Below, piece by piece: positions 42,853 to 51,691 of a stretch of 64,000 nucleotides of DNA; the stretch's first letter is position 1, and every line of letters starts with the position of its first letter. The DNA is from Marinicella marina (GTDB lineage: Bacteria; Pseudomonadota; Gammaproteobacteria; Xanthomonadales; Marinicellaceae), in contig NZ_JASJNC010000002.1 in the NCBI RefSeq assembly GCF_030065545.1, forward strand, positions 248,001 to 312,000, in the 5' to 3' direction. A program made the position numbers and the translations under genes. The notes below the pieces were generated by a model. The model made no database searches and had not been told where the DNA came from. It was given only the letters and a program-made list of their open reading frames with translations.

Positions 42853-44592
42853 ATGATTTTATTCCGCTTATCAAAACTAATTCTAGGCTTGAGCTTATCA
42901 GTATTTCCAATCATTTCGCACGCTGTTGGGGCTTGTGATCCCGGTGAAATAGAAACGCCTGCCAGCTTTTCAGGAGTTATCGAACCAGCAACAGCAAGAG
43001 ATCTCAATCCTGATCCTGATATTTTAGAAGTGTACTTGACGGCGCGACCTGCAACCTGGGATTTTGGCTTGGGAAATGAGGTAGACGTCTGGACTTACAA
43101 TGGGGTGATTCCAGGGCCCACGTTACAAGCAAAAGTGGGTGATACACTGATTGTTAATTTCTGTAATGGTTTACCAGACGAGTCAACCATACATTGGCAT
43201 GGCTTAGAAACCCCGGCGAATATGGATGGCTCTAACATTTCTCAAGGTACAGTGCCTCCAGGTGGTACGTTCCGTTATGAAATCCCTCTATTTCATTCAG
43301 GTACCTTTTGGTACCACCCACATTTTCAGACCCATCGTCAAGTAGAGAAAGGCCTATACGGTGTATTAGTAGTCCGAGATCCCGATCAGGATAAAGCTTT
43401 GGGTATTCCTGAGAAAGAACACATCATGGTTTTGGATGACGTTTTGATTGATGAGAACAATCAAATCACTGAACCTTTTTTAGGCGATAAAAAAGCCATT
43501 GCTCTAGAAAAGCTCAACGGTCGTGAGGGTAATGTTTTACTGGTTAACGGTGTGAGTCAACCACAGATGACATTTTCACGTTCTGAACCGCACCGCATTC
43601 GGATGGTCAATGCAGCCAATTCACGTTTTATGCGAACCACATTACAAATTCATGACTTTATCAGGATAGGTGGTGACCAAGGGTTACTGGAAGAGGCACA
43701 AGTTCTCAGTTCAATTCCATCTAATAATACAGTCAATCAAAATGATGCTGTGAATAGGCACTTAACCATCATTCCCGATAATGGCGTGTTACTAACCCCG
43801 GGTGAGCGTGCTGATATTGTTTTTAATCCATTGCCTTATGATGCCACTTTTGAGTTGCGATGGCATGACACAGTCAGAGGACGGCATGATGTTGAGTTTC
43901 TTCCAGACGGCACCATAGACCTAACCCATGGAATTCGTGACGGTGATAATCCCAATAAGATTTTTGGTACAGTGCAATTTACAGGGGCGGAATTGAAAAC
44001 CCCATTTGTGGCACCATCACCGCTCAGGATCATTCCCAGAATTGATGTGACAGATGCGCCTACTCTGCCACTGGTTATGGGGCATACCTTGCCCGATTGG
44101 GATACCGGCGATGTTAAATTTTTTGTCCAAGCCATGGGTATGCCGTTTCCAATGCTAACACCTGATGATGTGCATACTGTTGTTGCTAATCGTACCTATG
44201 TATGGGAAGTGAAAAACCTCACCGAAGGTCGACATAATTTTCATACCCATGGATTTCGCTTTCAACACATTGAAACTGAATATAAGGATTTGGACTTTCC
44301 AGATGATCCAGCGCTTAATTTTACAGAACCTGCGGCATTCATAGAAGATAAGGACACCATCATGCTTGAACCTCGTCCTGGTTTAATCCGTGGCAGGAGT
44401 TTTTCACTGACTCGCCTTGCCGTGAATTTCAGTGACAGCGGCAGAGAAAAACAAATAGATGCATTTGGCAAAATGCCAGAAGGTGATGAATCAGGAGGTT
44501 GGTTGGCTCATTGCCATATTTTGGAACATTCAGCCAGCGGCATGATGACCTTTTTTCAGGTTGATGATCCGTTTCGTAATGGGTTTGATTAG
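42853..44592 (+). CDS. Multicopper oxidase, exported, with C-terminal GFD tail
   Basis: This 579-aa secreted oxidase has a signal peptide ending ISHAVG. All four copper motifs are present: IHWHGLETP near residue 116, FWYHPHFQTHRQ near 152, NFHTHGFRFQH near 465, and the type-1 C-x-H set LAHCHILEHSASGMM near 557. It would oxidise phenols, metals or bilirubin-like substrates using oxygen. The last residues are VDDPFRNGFD, the same tail as in the DUF1501 protein. The ribosome site is weak. It is a single gene. Confidence 0.93.
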   Translation: MILFRLSKLILGLSLSVFPIISHAVGACDPGEIETPASFSGVIEPATARDLNPDPDILEVYLTARPATWDFGLGNEVDVWTYNGVIPGPTLQAKVGDTLIVNFCNGLPDESTIHWHGLETPANMDGSNISQGTVPPGGTFRYEIPLFHSGTFWYHPHFQTHRQVEKGLYGVLVVRDPDQDKALGIPEKEHIMVLDDVLIDENNQITEPFLGDKKAIALEKLNGREGNVLLVNGVSQPQMTFSRSEPHRIRMVNAANSRFMRTTLQIHDFIRIGGDQGLLEEAQVLSSIPSNNTVNQNDAVNRHLTIIPDNGVLLTPGERADIVFNPLPYDATFELRWHDTVRGRHDVEFLPDGTIDLTHGIRDGDNPNKIFGTVQFTGAELKTPFVAPSPLRIIPRIDVTDAPTLPLVMGHTLPDWDTGDVKFFVQAMGMPFPMLTPDDVHTVVANRTYVWEVKNLTEGRHNFHTHGFRFQHIETEYKDLDFPDDPALNFTEPAAFIEDKDTIMLEPRPGLIRGRSFSLTRLAVNFSDSGREKQIDAFGKMPEGDESGGWLAHCHILEHSASGMMTFFQVDDPFRNGFD

Positions 44593-44609
44593 AGCTTGCT
44601 GAGGAAAAA

Positions 44610-44640
44610 TTCCGATCCTTGGACAACCCAAGGTTCGGAA
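44610..44640 (-). terminator. Terminator of the IPTL-CTERM gene
   Basis: A 13-bp inverted repeat with one central mismatch (TTCCGATCCTTGG / CCAAGGTTCGGAA) is followed on the minus strand by TTTTT. It lies 10 bp after the IPTL-CTERM stop and may also stop transcription from the multicopper oxidase. Confidence 0.78.
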
Positions 44641-44649
44641 CATGTTAAA

Positions 44650-45198
44650 TTATGACTGGCGTCGCAATCTAGGTGACACCATCAATAACATCAATACAGC
44701 CAAAAGAATCAAAGCCCATTGAGTCAAAGTTGGAGCAGGAACTGGAGGTGTTACCGGACCTGAGCCACTGCCACTCACACCCAGCGTGTAATTCACAGTT
44801 GCTGAGCCGAAGAAAGAGTCAACTTGAATAACAAATTGTCCTGTTGTGGGTGCAATGAAATTCAGCGTGTTGTTGGTGGTTCCACCACCACTGTCAGCAA
44901 AGAAATAATCAACACCATTCAAATCACCAACTTGTGCGTTGTTGTCAGTGACATCAAATACCCACAAGATTGATTCTACGTCTGAAGTCAGAGTAATAGT
45001 AACCGTATCACCGGCATCGGCATCAAAAGTGTACCAAGGGTGCGCCGAGGCAGTACCACCTGTATCAGTATATGTATCAGTATAAGTACCATCACCATTA
45101 CCGTTTAATGATGTGATGCTGTCACCCGGGCCATCGCCAGCGACAGCACTGCCAACCAGTCCGCAGACCATTGCGATTGAAAGAAGTAGTTTTTTCAT
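44650..45198 (-). CDS. IPTL-CTERM sorted surface protein
   Basis: This 182-aa exported protein has a signal peptide (MKKLLLSIAMVCGLVGSAVA), a beta-rich DVTDNN/DTYTDT-type middle region with the FDADAGDTVTITL pattern of secreted pre-peptidase-like domains, and a Gly/Pro-rich linker. The C-terminus has the three-part sorting signal: PTLTQWALI, a hydrophobic helix, and a basic end SPRLRRQS. That is the IPTL-CTERM pattern, processed by an exosortase of the XrtH type in other bacteria. No exosortase is in the window, so it must be elsewhere. The function of the mature domain is unknown. Confidence 0.88.
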   Translation of the reverse strand: MKKLLLSIAMVCGLVGSAVAGDGPGDSITSLNGNGDGTYTDTYTDTGGTASAHPWYTFDADAGDTVTITLTSDVESILWVFDVTDNNAQVGDLNGVDYFFADSGGGTTNNTLNFIAPTTGQFVIQVDSFFGSATVNYTLGVSGSGSGPVTPPVPAPTLTQWALILLAVLMLLMVSPRLRRQS

Positions 45199-45338
45199 TG
45201 AATTATTAAGAAAATGTTAAGAACATTTATAGTAAACCAACCACCAGTTATTGTCAACGAATCGAAATGTTGTTAGTTTTATAAAGAAACTGGGTGATTT
45301 TAATGTATAACTTTGGTTATCAAGAGACGTGATTTTAA

Positions 45339-45797
45339 CTATTTTTCATTGGCCTTCTGCCAGTTTTGCAATTCAATCAAATTACCTTCAGGGTCTCTGA
45401 CGTATAGAAACGACAGCACGCCGAGGCCAGGTACAGTTTTGGTGGTTAAATCACCTTGTTTCTCGCCACCGCCAGCCAGCACCGCCGTAATTACCTCAAT
45501 GATGTCATCCACTTCAAAAGCCAGGTGACCTATGCCGCGTTGATTGGGTTGTACCGGTGATTGGGGGAGGGTTTGGCTGTATTGGTAGATTTCTAAGGTA
45601 GGCCCATTTTCACCATGCCCATGTAGGCGTAAATGAACCCCTTGAAGCGCAGCATTTTTGATGCCTGTTCCTTGGTCCAGCCATTCACCACTTTGGTTGC
45701 GTTCTGGTGGTACTGGTTCACAAGCGAAAATATCAATATAAAACCGAGCCAACTTGCGCCAATCATGACTGATTAAGTTGGTGTGCGCATACCTCAA
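45339..45797 (-). CDS. VOC-family protein (glyoxalase-like)
   Basis: This 152-aa soluble protein is one vicinal-oxygen-chelate domain. Potential metal ligands lie in [13 protein letters not shown] at the start, near HLAFEVDDI in the middle and in [12 protein letters not shown] near the C-terminus. It resembles lactoylglutathione-lyase/bleomycin-resistance relatives. The specific activity is unknown. It overlaps lipA by 4 bp as the last gene of a very long array. Confidence 0.85.
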   Translation of the reverse strand: MRYAHTNLISHDWRKLARFYIDIFACEPVPPERNQSGEWLDQGTGIKNAALQGVHLRLHGHGENGPTLEIYQYSQTLPQSPVQPNQRGIGHLAFEVDDIIEVITAVLAGGGEKQGDLTTKTVPGLGVLSFLYVRDPEGNLIELQNWQKANEK

Positions 45798-46810
45798 GAA
45801 TTGACCACACCAGCCTCATGCGCTTGCACATCAGCATGATAAGAACTTCTGACCAACGGACCTGCAGCAATGTGTTTGAAGCCTAGGGTGTAACCATATT
45901 CCTCGATAGCCTTGAATTCTTCAGGCGTCCAATAATTCAGTACTGGGTGGTGACCTTGAGTGGGTTGCAAGTATTGTCCGATGGTGATCATTTCCACATC
46001 GTGATCGGCCAAGTGCTGCAATGTTTCTTGGACCTGCTCAAAGGTTTCACCCAAGCCGACCATGATGCCGGATTTGGTGGGGATATCAGGGTGTTGGGCT
46101 TTGAATTTTTGTAACAAATCCAATGACCACTGATAATCAGCTCCAGGGCGCACCGACTTATACAGCGCGTAGACGGTTTCCAAGTTGTGGTTGAACACAT
46201 CTGGTGGGCTGACAGCCAATATCTCCAAGGCTTTGTCCATGCGACCTTTGCCACGGAAGTCTGGGGTCAGAATTTCAATTTGAATTTCTGGGTTTTTGGC
46301 GCGAACCGCAGCGATACAGTCAACAAAATGCTGCGCGCCACCGTCTTTCAAATCATCGCGGTCAACCGAGGTGATGACCACATATTTCAAGCCCATGTCA
46401 GCGATGGTTTGTGCCAAGTTCTCAGCCTCTTGGGCATCCGGCGCTAAGGGGCGACCATGGGCCACATCGCAAAAAGAACAACGACGTGTACACACTTCAC
46501 CCAATATCATGAAGGTAGCGGTGCCTTTGCCAAAACATTCGTGGATGTTTGGACAAGAAGCTTCTTCACAAACAGTGACCAATGAATTGTTGCGCAATTT
46601 GCTTTTTAATTTTTGTACGGCATTGCCGGTTGGAATGCGCACACGAATCCAGTCAGGCTTGCGCAGTCGCGGCGCGCTGGTATCAAAACCTGCCCGGTTG
46701 CGGTTGGTTTTGTTTTCACCCAACTCTTTGGCGCCAGCCACTTTGCGGGCCAATTTGTCGGCACTGGCCTGATCAGGCATTTCAATGTTCAATGGTATCT
46801 TATTGGTCAT
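45794..46810 (-). CDS. lipA: Lipoyl synthase LipA
   Basis: This 338-aa radical-SAM enzyme inserts sulfur into octanoyl groups to make lipoate. Both cluster motifs are present: the auxiliary-cluster cysteines in [12 protein letters not shown] (C-x4-C-x5-C) near residue 81 and the radical-SAM CTRRCSFC near 107. The C-terminal RSSYHADV segment, with its conserved Ser, is also intact. It follows lipB by 12 bp. The E2 protein at 23 kb is a likely client. Confidence 0.97.
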   Translation of the reverse strand: MTNKIPLNIEMPDQASADKLARKVAGAKELGENKTNRNRAGFDTSAPRLRKPDWIRVRIPTGNAVQKLKSKLRNNSLVTVCEEASCPNIHECFGKGTATFMILGEVCTRRCSFCDVAHGRPLAPDAQEAENLAQTIADMGLKYVVITSVDRDDLKDGGAQHFVDCIAAVRAKNPEIQIEILTPDFRGKGRMDKALEILAVSPPDVFNHNLETVYALYKSVRPGADYQWSLDLLQKFKAQHPDIPTKSGIMVGLGETFEQVQETLQHLADHDVEMITIGQYLQPTQGHHPVLNYWTPEEFKAIEEYGYTLGFKHIAAGPLVRSSYHADVQAHEAGVVNS

Positions 46811-46822
46811 GTTAGTTCTCGT

Positions 46823-47464
46823 TCAAGCGGCTTTAACGTGTTGAGCCGTGAATTTCAGTTGGTCACAAAAAGCTTCTAAAAGCTGTGTTTCAACCGCTTT
46901 TATTTCAACCCCTTTGGCCAAATCAGCCAATTGTATGACTTCCAATCCTGAAAAGCCACAAGGATTGATTCTTTGGAAGGGTTCTAAATCCATATCAATG
47001 TTAAAAGCCAGACCGTGAAACGAGCAGGCTTTGCGTATGCGTAAACCCAATGAGGCAATTTTAGCACCATCGACATAAACGCCGGGTGCATTGTCTTTGC
47101 GGGCAGCTGTGATGCCGTAATGGCCAACGGTATCTATGATGGCTTGTTCAATACCGTGCACCAGTGATTTCACCCCGATGCCGTGTCGTCGCAAGTCAAT
47201 CATTGGATAGGCCACAATCTGTCCAGGCCCATGATAAGTCACTTGACCACCGCGATCGACCTGAATCACTGGGATGTCACCAGCTGCTAGAACATGTTCT
47301 GGTTTTCCAGCCAAGCCTTGGGTGAATACCGGTGGGTGTTCCACCAGCCACAACTCATCGTATGTGTCCGGTCCACGTTCGTCGGTGAACTTTTGCATGT
47401 CACGCCACACCGGTTCATAGTCACAGCGGCCAAGGTGTTTGACATTGATGGGTGGTGCTGTCAT
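46823..47464 (-). CDS. lipB: Octanoyltransferase LipB
   Basis: This 213-aa enzyme transfers octanoate from acyl-carrier protein to lipoyl domains. It has the family motif [16 protein letters not shown] near residue 69 and the catalytic Lys/Cys pair in [17 protein letters not shown] near 131. It lies between ybeD and lipA in the usual order. Confidence 0.97.
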   Translation of the reverse strand: MTAPPINVKHLGRCDYEPVWRDMQKFTDERGPDTYDELWLVEHPPVFTQGLAGKPEHVLAAGDIPVIQVDRGGQVTYHGPGQIVAYPMIDLRRHGIGVKSLVHGIEQAIIDTVGHYGITAARKDNAPGVYVDGAKIASLGLRIRKACSFHGLAFNIDMDLEPFQRINPCGFSGLEVIQLADLAKGVEIKAVETQLLEAFCDQLKFTAQHVKAA

Positions 47465-47468
47465 CGGT

Positions 47469-47750
47469 TCACAACGTCCACATCACGTCTTTGATGGCTC
47501 TGATGTCTTTGTATATGGCAATCAAATGGTCTTTGGATTGGGCATATACCAATACAGTCACTGAACGGTATTTGCCGGTTGAACTGGTTTTGGTGTTGAC
47601 TGAGTTACGAGATACCTCAGGTGCATGTTGTTTAATCGTCTCAACCACATCCAGCTCAAAGTCATCGTGGTTGGGACCCATGGCTTTGACTGGGTATTCG
47701 GTTGGAAATTCAAAGCCTTTGCCTTCAAGTTCATCTAGATTTTGCATCAT
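47469..47750 (-). CDS. ybeD: YbeD-like DUF493 protein
   Basis: This 93-aa protein matches the DUF493/YbeD family: [14 protein letters not shown] near residue 14 and [12 protein letters not shown] near 58, with an ACT-like fold. It starts at ATG 47750, overlapping the dacA stop by 4 bp. The role is unknown, but it is conserved between dacA and lipB in Gammaproteobacteria. Confidence 0.92.
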   Translation of the reverse strand: MMQNLDELEGKGFEFPTEYPVKAMGPNHDDFELDVVETIKQHAPEVSRNSVNTKTSSTGKYRSVTVLVYAQSKDHLIAIYKDIRAIKDVMWTL

Positions 47751-48913
47751 TCGTCGTCTCCAAATGACTTGAACCACAAACCAATGCCATCCATGCTGCG
47801 CGACCACCAACCAGCTTGCTCAGCAGCTTGCAGCGCCACCAATGGCTTTTGCATGAATGACTCGCCATTCAAAGTGATGTTCAGTGTGCCCAACTGGGCG
47901 CCTTTTTGAATCGGCGCAGTCAATAAGCCCGGGATGTCTGCATTGGCATCTAATTGGTCGTAGCTGCCTTTGGGAATGGTGATGAATAAATCATTGGCCA
48001 AGCCCAAAGCAATGTCCTCTTCCTGACCTTTCCACAGTTCAGGTCGAACGCGTTCATCACCGGCATTATAAAGTTTATGGGTTTCAAAAAATCTGAAGCC
48101 GTAATTAATCAATTTTTGGGTTTCATCGGCGCGGGCTTTTTCAGATTCAGTACCCATAATGACATTGATCAAGCGCATGCCATTGCGCATGGCCGAGGTG
48201 GCCAAACAGTACCCAGCCGCTTCGGTATGACCTGTTTTGAAACCGTCAACAGTTGGGTCGCGATAAAGTAAGGTGTTGCGGTTGTGCTGCTTGATTTTGT
48301 TGAAGGTGAACTCTTTTTCCGCATAGAAATGGTACAAGTCCGGGAAGTCGGTGATCAAAGCCCGACCCAAAATAGCCACATCATGGGCAGTCACCAGATG
48401 GCCCTCAGCAGGCAAACCAGTGGCATTAAGGAAGTTCGAGTTACTCATACCTAGTTTGTTGGCGTGTTGGTTCATCATACTGGCAAAGACTTCTTCACTG
48501 CCAGCAATGTGTTCAGCCAGCGCGACACAGGCATCATTGCCTGATTGGATGATCATGCCGCGGATCAGGTCTTCTACCACCACTTGTTTATCAACCTCTA
48601 TGAACATTTTGGAACCGCCGGTGCGCCATGCCTTCTCACTGACAGTGATCATATCAGCTAAATCCAAGTTACCTGATTTGATTTCTGAGAACACCACATA
48701 GGCCGTCATCATTTTGGTGATGCTGGCTGGTTCAACTTGCAGGTGCGGGTTATCTGATGCCAGCACATGTCCACTGTGGTAATCCATCAAAATATAACTA
48801 CTGGCATTGACCTTGGGTGGTTGTGGGGTGGTACTGAGTGTGTTGGGAGTTTGTGCCGTGCTTAAACTGGTAATTAACAGCAAGAGCAATAATAGGGTTG
48901 TTTTGTTTTTCAT
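47747..48913 (-). CDS. dacA: D-alanyl-D-alanine carboxypeptidase DacA (PBP5/6 type)
   Basis: This 388-aa periplasmic penicillin-binding protein trims the terminal D-Ala of stem peptides. A signal peptide (residues 1-20) precedes the nucleophile motif SITKMM near 63, SGNDACVALAEH near 125, and KTGHTEAAGY near 227. A C-terminal amphipathic helix (GWWSRSMDGIGLWFKSF) should anchor it to the inner-membrane face. It sits between rlpA and ybeD. Confidence 0.96.
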   Translation of the reverse strand: MKNKTTLLLLLLLITSLSTAQTPNTLSTTPQPPKVNASSYILMDYHSGHVLASDNPHLQVEPASITKMMTAYVVFSEIKSGNLDLADMITVSEKAWRTGGSKMFIEVDKQVVVEDLIRGMIIQSGNDACVALAEHIAGSEEVFASMMNQHANKLGMSNSNFLNATGLPAEGHLVTAHDVAILGRALITDFPDLYHFYAEKEFTFNKIKQHNRNTLLYRDPTVDGFKTGHTEAAGYCLATSAMRNGMRLINVIMGTESEKARADETQKLINYGFRFFETHKLYNAGDERVRPELWKGQEEDIALGLANDLFITIPKGSYDQLDANADIPGLLTAPIQKGAQLGTLNITLNGESFMQKPLVALQAAEQAGWWSRSMDGIGLWFKSFGDDE

Positions 48914-48918
48914 TGAGT

Positions 48919-49674
48919 TTACTCGGTGATCACTTTGGCATTAGGAATGCCGTTGGATGTTACTTGGTTCATCAATTGGTTGACTTTGTTTTCGGACTGT
49001 ATGGGTCCAATTCTCACGCGATGCAAGGCACCGCTTGAGGTTGATAATATGGTGACAAAGGTTTCAATTCCAAGTATTTGACTGACCTTTCTTGCTAAAT
49101 TATAGGCTGAGTTTTTATCTGAAAAAGCACCCAGCTGCAGGTAAGTCAAACCTTGTTTGATGGGTACATTAACCAGGTCTTTGGGTGAGTTCACCACGCG
49201 GATATGCACATCAGCAATGCCATCGTTGATAAAATCAAGGGCTTTGGCAGCGGCGTAGGACAAATCGATGATTCGATCACCAATGAATGGGCCTCGGTCA
49301 TTGACACGAACGATGACTTTCTTGTCATTTTTTAGGTTGGTGACCTCGACATAACTTGGTAATGGCAGGGTTTTGTGTGCTGCAGTCAATTTGTACATGT
49401 CAAAAACTTCTTGATTGGAAGTTTGCCTGCCATGGAATTTTTTGCCGTACCATGAGGCTTGGCCCGTTTCTGTGTAGCCGCTGGTTTGGGCCATCACTTG
49501 GTACACTTTGCCATGCACTCGATAGGGGCTGTGATTGCCATAACGACTCAACGGCTCGGCCTTGGGCACCCAAGGTTTAATTTTATCGGTGTCAATATCG
49601 CGGTAGCGGTCTTTTTTTCCGCAACCAACCATGACCAAACAGCTCAGCAGCATTACAATGAGGTATCTGTTCAT
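48919..49674 (-). CDS. rlpA: Septal-ring RlpA lipoprotein with SPOR domain
   Basis: This 251-aa outer-membrane lipoprotein has a signal peptide ending MVGC and a double-psi beta-barrel (GQASWYGKKFHGRQTSNQE near residue 67; VNDRGPFIGDRIIDLS near 115). A C-terminal SPOR domain (about 175-250) binds denuded glycan strands. The start could also be the ATG at 49680. RlpA is a lytic transglycosylase in some species. It lies between mltB and dacA. Confidence 0.93.
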   Translation of the reverse strand: MNRYLIVMLLSCLVMVGCGKKDRYRDIDTDKIKPWVPKAEPLSRYGNHSPYRVHGKVYQVMAQTSGYTETGQASWYGKKFHGRQTSNQEVFDMYKLTAAHKTLPLPSYVEVTNLKNDKKVIVRVNDRGPFIGDRIIDLSYAAAKALDFINDGIADVHIRVVNSPKDLVNVPIKQGLTYLQLGAFSDKNSAYNLARKVSQILGIETFVTILSTSSGALHRVRIGPIQSENKVNQLMNQVTSNGIPNAKVITE

Positions 49675-49676
49675 GA

Positions 49677-50618
49677 TCATTCCGCTGCCGCTTTGGCTTG
49701 TTTCAAGGCTTCTGATAACTGAAAAACTGCGCTGACATACATGTGTGAATGGTTGTAGCGTGAGATGACATAAAAATTCTGATGACCCTGCCAATAAGCT
49801 TTCGAACCATCGGCCATATCCAACTCAAGCACGGTGTATTTTTGTTGTGTTTTGTGGTCGATTAGGTGCGGTTTTAATTGGTTGTATTTCATTGCTGTGC
49901 TGGGTTTCTCAATCAGATTCAATATTTTGCCACCAGTTTGCCATTTATGGGCTTTGAGGTAATTGGCCACACTGGCAATGGCATCTTGCGGGTTGTTGAG
50001 TAAATCAATCTTGTTATCGTTTTCAAAATCAACAGCGTAGGCGCGGTAGCTGGAAGGCATGAATTGACCGAATCCCATGGCTCCGGCATAGGAACCTTTG
50101 GCCGCCAATGGGTCAATATGACTCTCTTCGGCCAAAGCCAAGAACTGTTTCAATTCTTTGGTGAAAAATTTGGAACGTTTGGGGTAATCAAAAGCCAATG
50201 TGTACAGCGCATCGAGGACTTTGTGCGTGCCCATGATGCGGCCATAAAAAGTCTCTACACCAATGATGGCAACAATGATTTCAGCTGGCACACCAGATTC
50301 AGCGGAGACTTGATCCAATACTGCTTGGTGTTTTTGCCAGAAGGCCACGCCTTCTTGGGTGCGTTTGTCGGTGAGGAATATGTTGCGGTACTCATGCCAT
50401 TTAAGGACTTTTTCTGCTGGTCTGTTCATGGCATCAATGATGCTTTGTTGGTGGTTGGCTTGGCTGATGATGCTGCGAACCCATTGTGGATCGAGGTTTT
50501 TTTCTGCGGCAGTTGCATCAATGAAGGCGTCAACCGTTTTCAAGTCAACCTGGGCTTGGGCCGTCAAGCCAGTGATAAGCATGGCCAGAATGGTAAGTGT
50601 GTTTAGTTTAGTTTTCAT
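49677..50618 (-). CDS. mltB: Membrane-bound lytic transglycosylase B
   Basis: This 313-aa periplasmic murein hydrolase (signal peptide, residues 1-22) has the catalytic Glu in IIGVETFYGRI near residue 112, and the GAMGFGQFMPSSYR substrate motif near 174. There is no lipobox, so it is soluble or loosely bound. It overlaps rodA by 4 bp. Confidence 0.95.
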   Translation of the reverse strand: MKTKLNTLTILAMLITGLTAQAQVDLKTVDAFIDATAAEKNLDPQWVRSIISQANHQQSIIDAMNRPAEKVLKWHEYRNIFLTDKRTQEGVAFWQKHQAVLDQVSAESGVPAEIIVAIIGVETFYGRIMGTHKVLDALYTLAFDYPKRSKFFTKELKQFLALAEESHIDPLAAKGSYAGAMGFGQFMPSSYRAYAVDFENDNKIDLLNNPQDAIASVANYLKAHKWQTGGKILNLIEKPSTAMKYNQLKPHLIDHKTQQKYTVLELDMADGSKAYWQGHQNFYVISRYNHSHMYVSAVFQLSEALKQAKAAAE

Positions 50619-51691
50619 TGTTGGATTAATTTTTTATGTGAGTGAACAGATGTAATGATACCAAAGGATGCCAATAAAGTAAGCACCGATGTACCGCCGT
50701 AGCTGACCAATGGCAGTGGGACACCCACCACCGGCAAAACGCCAGAAATCATGCCAGCATTGATGGTTATATAGACAAAGAAAATCAAGGTTAGTGCCCC
50801 ACAAAGCAAACGATTGTAGGTGGTTTTTGCTTGTTGTGCGATGTACAAGCAGCGCATGATGATCAGGGTATAGAGTAAAAACAGCAACAGCACCCCAAAA
50901 AAGCCAAATTCCTCTGAGAGTACCGAGAGGATAAAATCAGTTGAATGTTCAGGCAAAAAGTCCAGTTGGGTCTGGCTGCCCTCAGTCCATCCCTTGCCCC
51001 AAAAGCCACCTGAACCAATGGCTATTTTGGATTGGATGATGTTCCAGCCATAGTTTAGTGGATCAGATTCTGGGTTCAAAAACATCAACACCCTTTGTCT
51101 TTGGTACTCATGTAAAAACTGCCACAGCACCGGCAACGACAAAGCGCCAACTAACAGCCCGCTGAATATGAATTTCCAAGAAATCCCCGCCAGAAACACC
51201 ACAAACAAGCCGCTGGCAGCAACCAAAATAGCAGTGCCCAAATCAGGTTGTTTGTAGATCAAACCGGCACAAATACCAATGGCCACAGCAGCTGCCAATA
51301 AATAGCGCCAATTGGGTGGTAGTGCAGTGTGGCGAAAAATCCATGCAACCATCATCGGCAATGAAATTTTACATAACTCCGATGGTTGTATGCTGATACC
51401 CAAATCCAGCCAGCGCTGCGCACCTTTGACTGTGATGCCAAAGAAAAATACCGCAATCAACAACAACACAGAACCAGCATAAATCAATGGCGTGAATTGT
51501 TCAAACCGCTCTGGACGGAATTGGGTAACCAGGTAAAGACCGAATAAACCCAAGGCTATCCTCACGGCTTGGCGTTCAACCACCACTATACCACCTGCGC
51601 TGTAGAGCACAACCAGCCCATAGCCCAACAACAACAGCAACAAGGTTAGTAACACAGGATCTGGCATGTAAGTGAAAAAGCGTTTATTCAT
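50615..51691 (-). CDS. rodA: Peptidoglycan glycosyltransferase RodA
   Basis: This 358-aa SEDS-family membrane protein has about 10 transmembrane segments. Visible landmarks are DLGISIQPSELCKI near residue 94, the large periplasmic loop with a GKGWTEGSQTQLDFLPEHSTDFI stretch near 233, and PVVGVPLPLVSYGGTS near 315. It polymerises glycan strands with PBP2 in cell elongation. It overlaps mrdA by 8 bp. Confidence 0.97.
   Translation of the reverse strand: MNKRFFTYMPDPVLLTLLLLLLGYGLVVLYSAGGIVVVERQAVRIALGLFGLYLVTQFRPERFEQFTPLIYAGSVLLLIAVFFFGITVKGAQRWLDLGISIQPSELCKISLPMMVAWIFRHTALPPNWRYLLAAAVAIGICAGLIYKQPDLGTAILVAASGLFVVFLAGISWKFIFSGLLVGALSLPVLWQFLHEYQRQRVLMFLNPESDPLNYGWNIIQSKIAIGSGGFWGKGWTEGSQTQLDFLPEHSTDFILSVLSEEFGFFGVLLLFLLYTLIIMRCLYIAQQAKTTYNRLLCGALTLIFFVYITINAGMISGVLPVVGVPLPLVSYGGTSVLTLLASFGIITSVHSHKKLIQQ

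Noticed and set aside
46296-46772. A 158-codon plus-strand frame antisense to lipA
   Set aside because: lipA is certain; the antisense frame shows no start signal and a Ser/Arg-rich random composition.
50064-50606. A 180-codon plus-strand frame antisense to mltB
   Set aside because: It is the shadow of a clear lytic transglycosylase gene and has odd composition (rich in Phe, Val and Gly with no domain).
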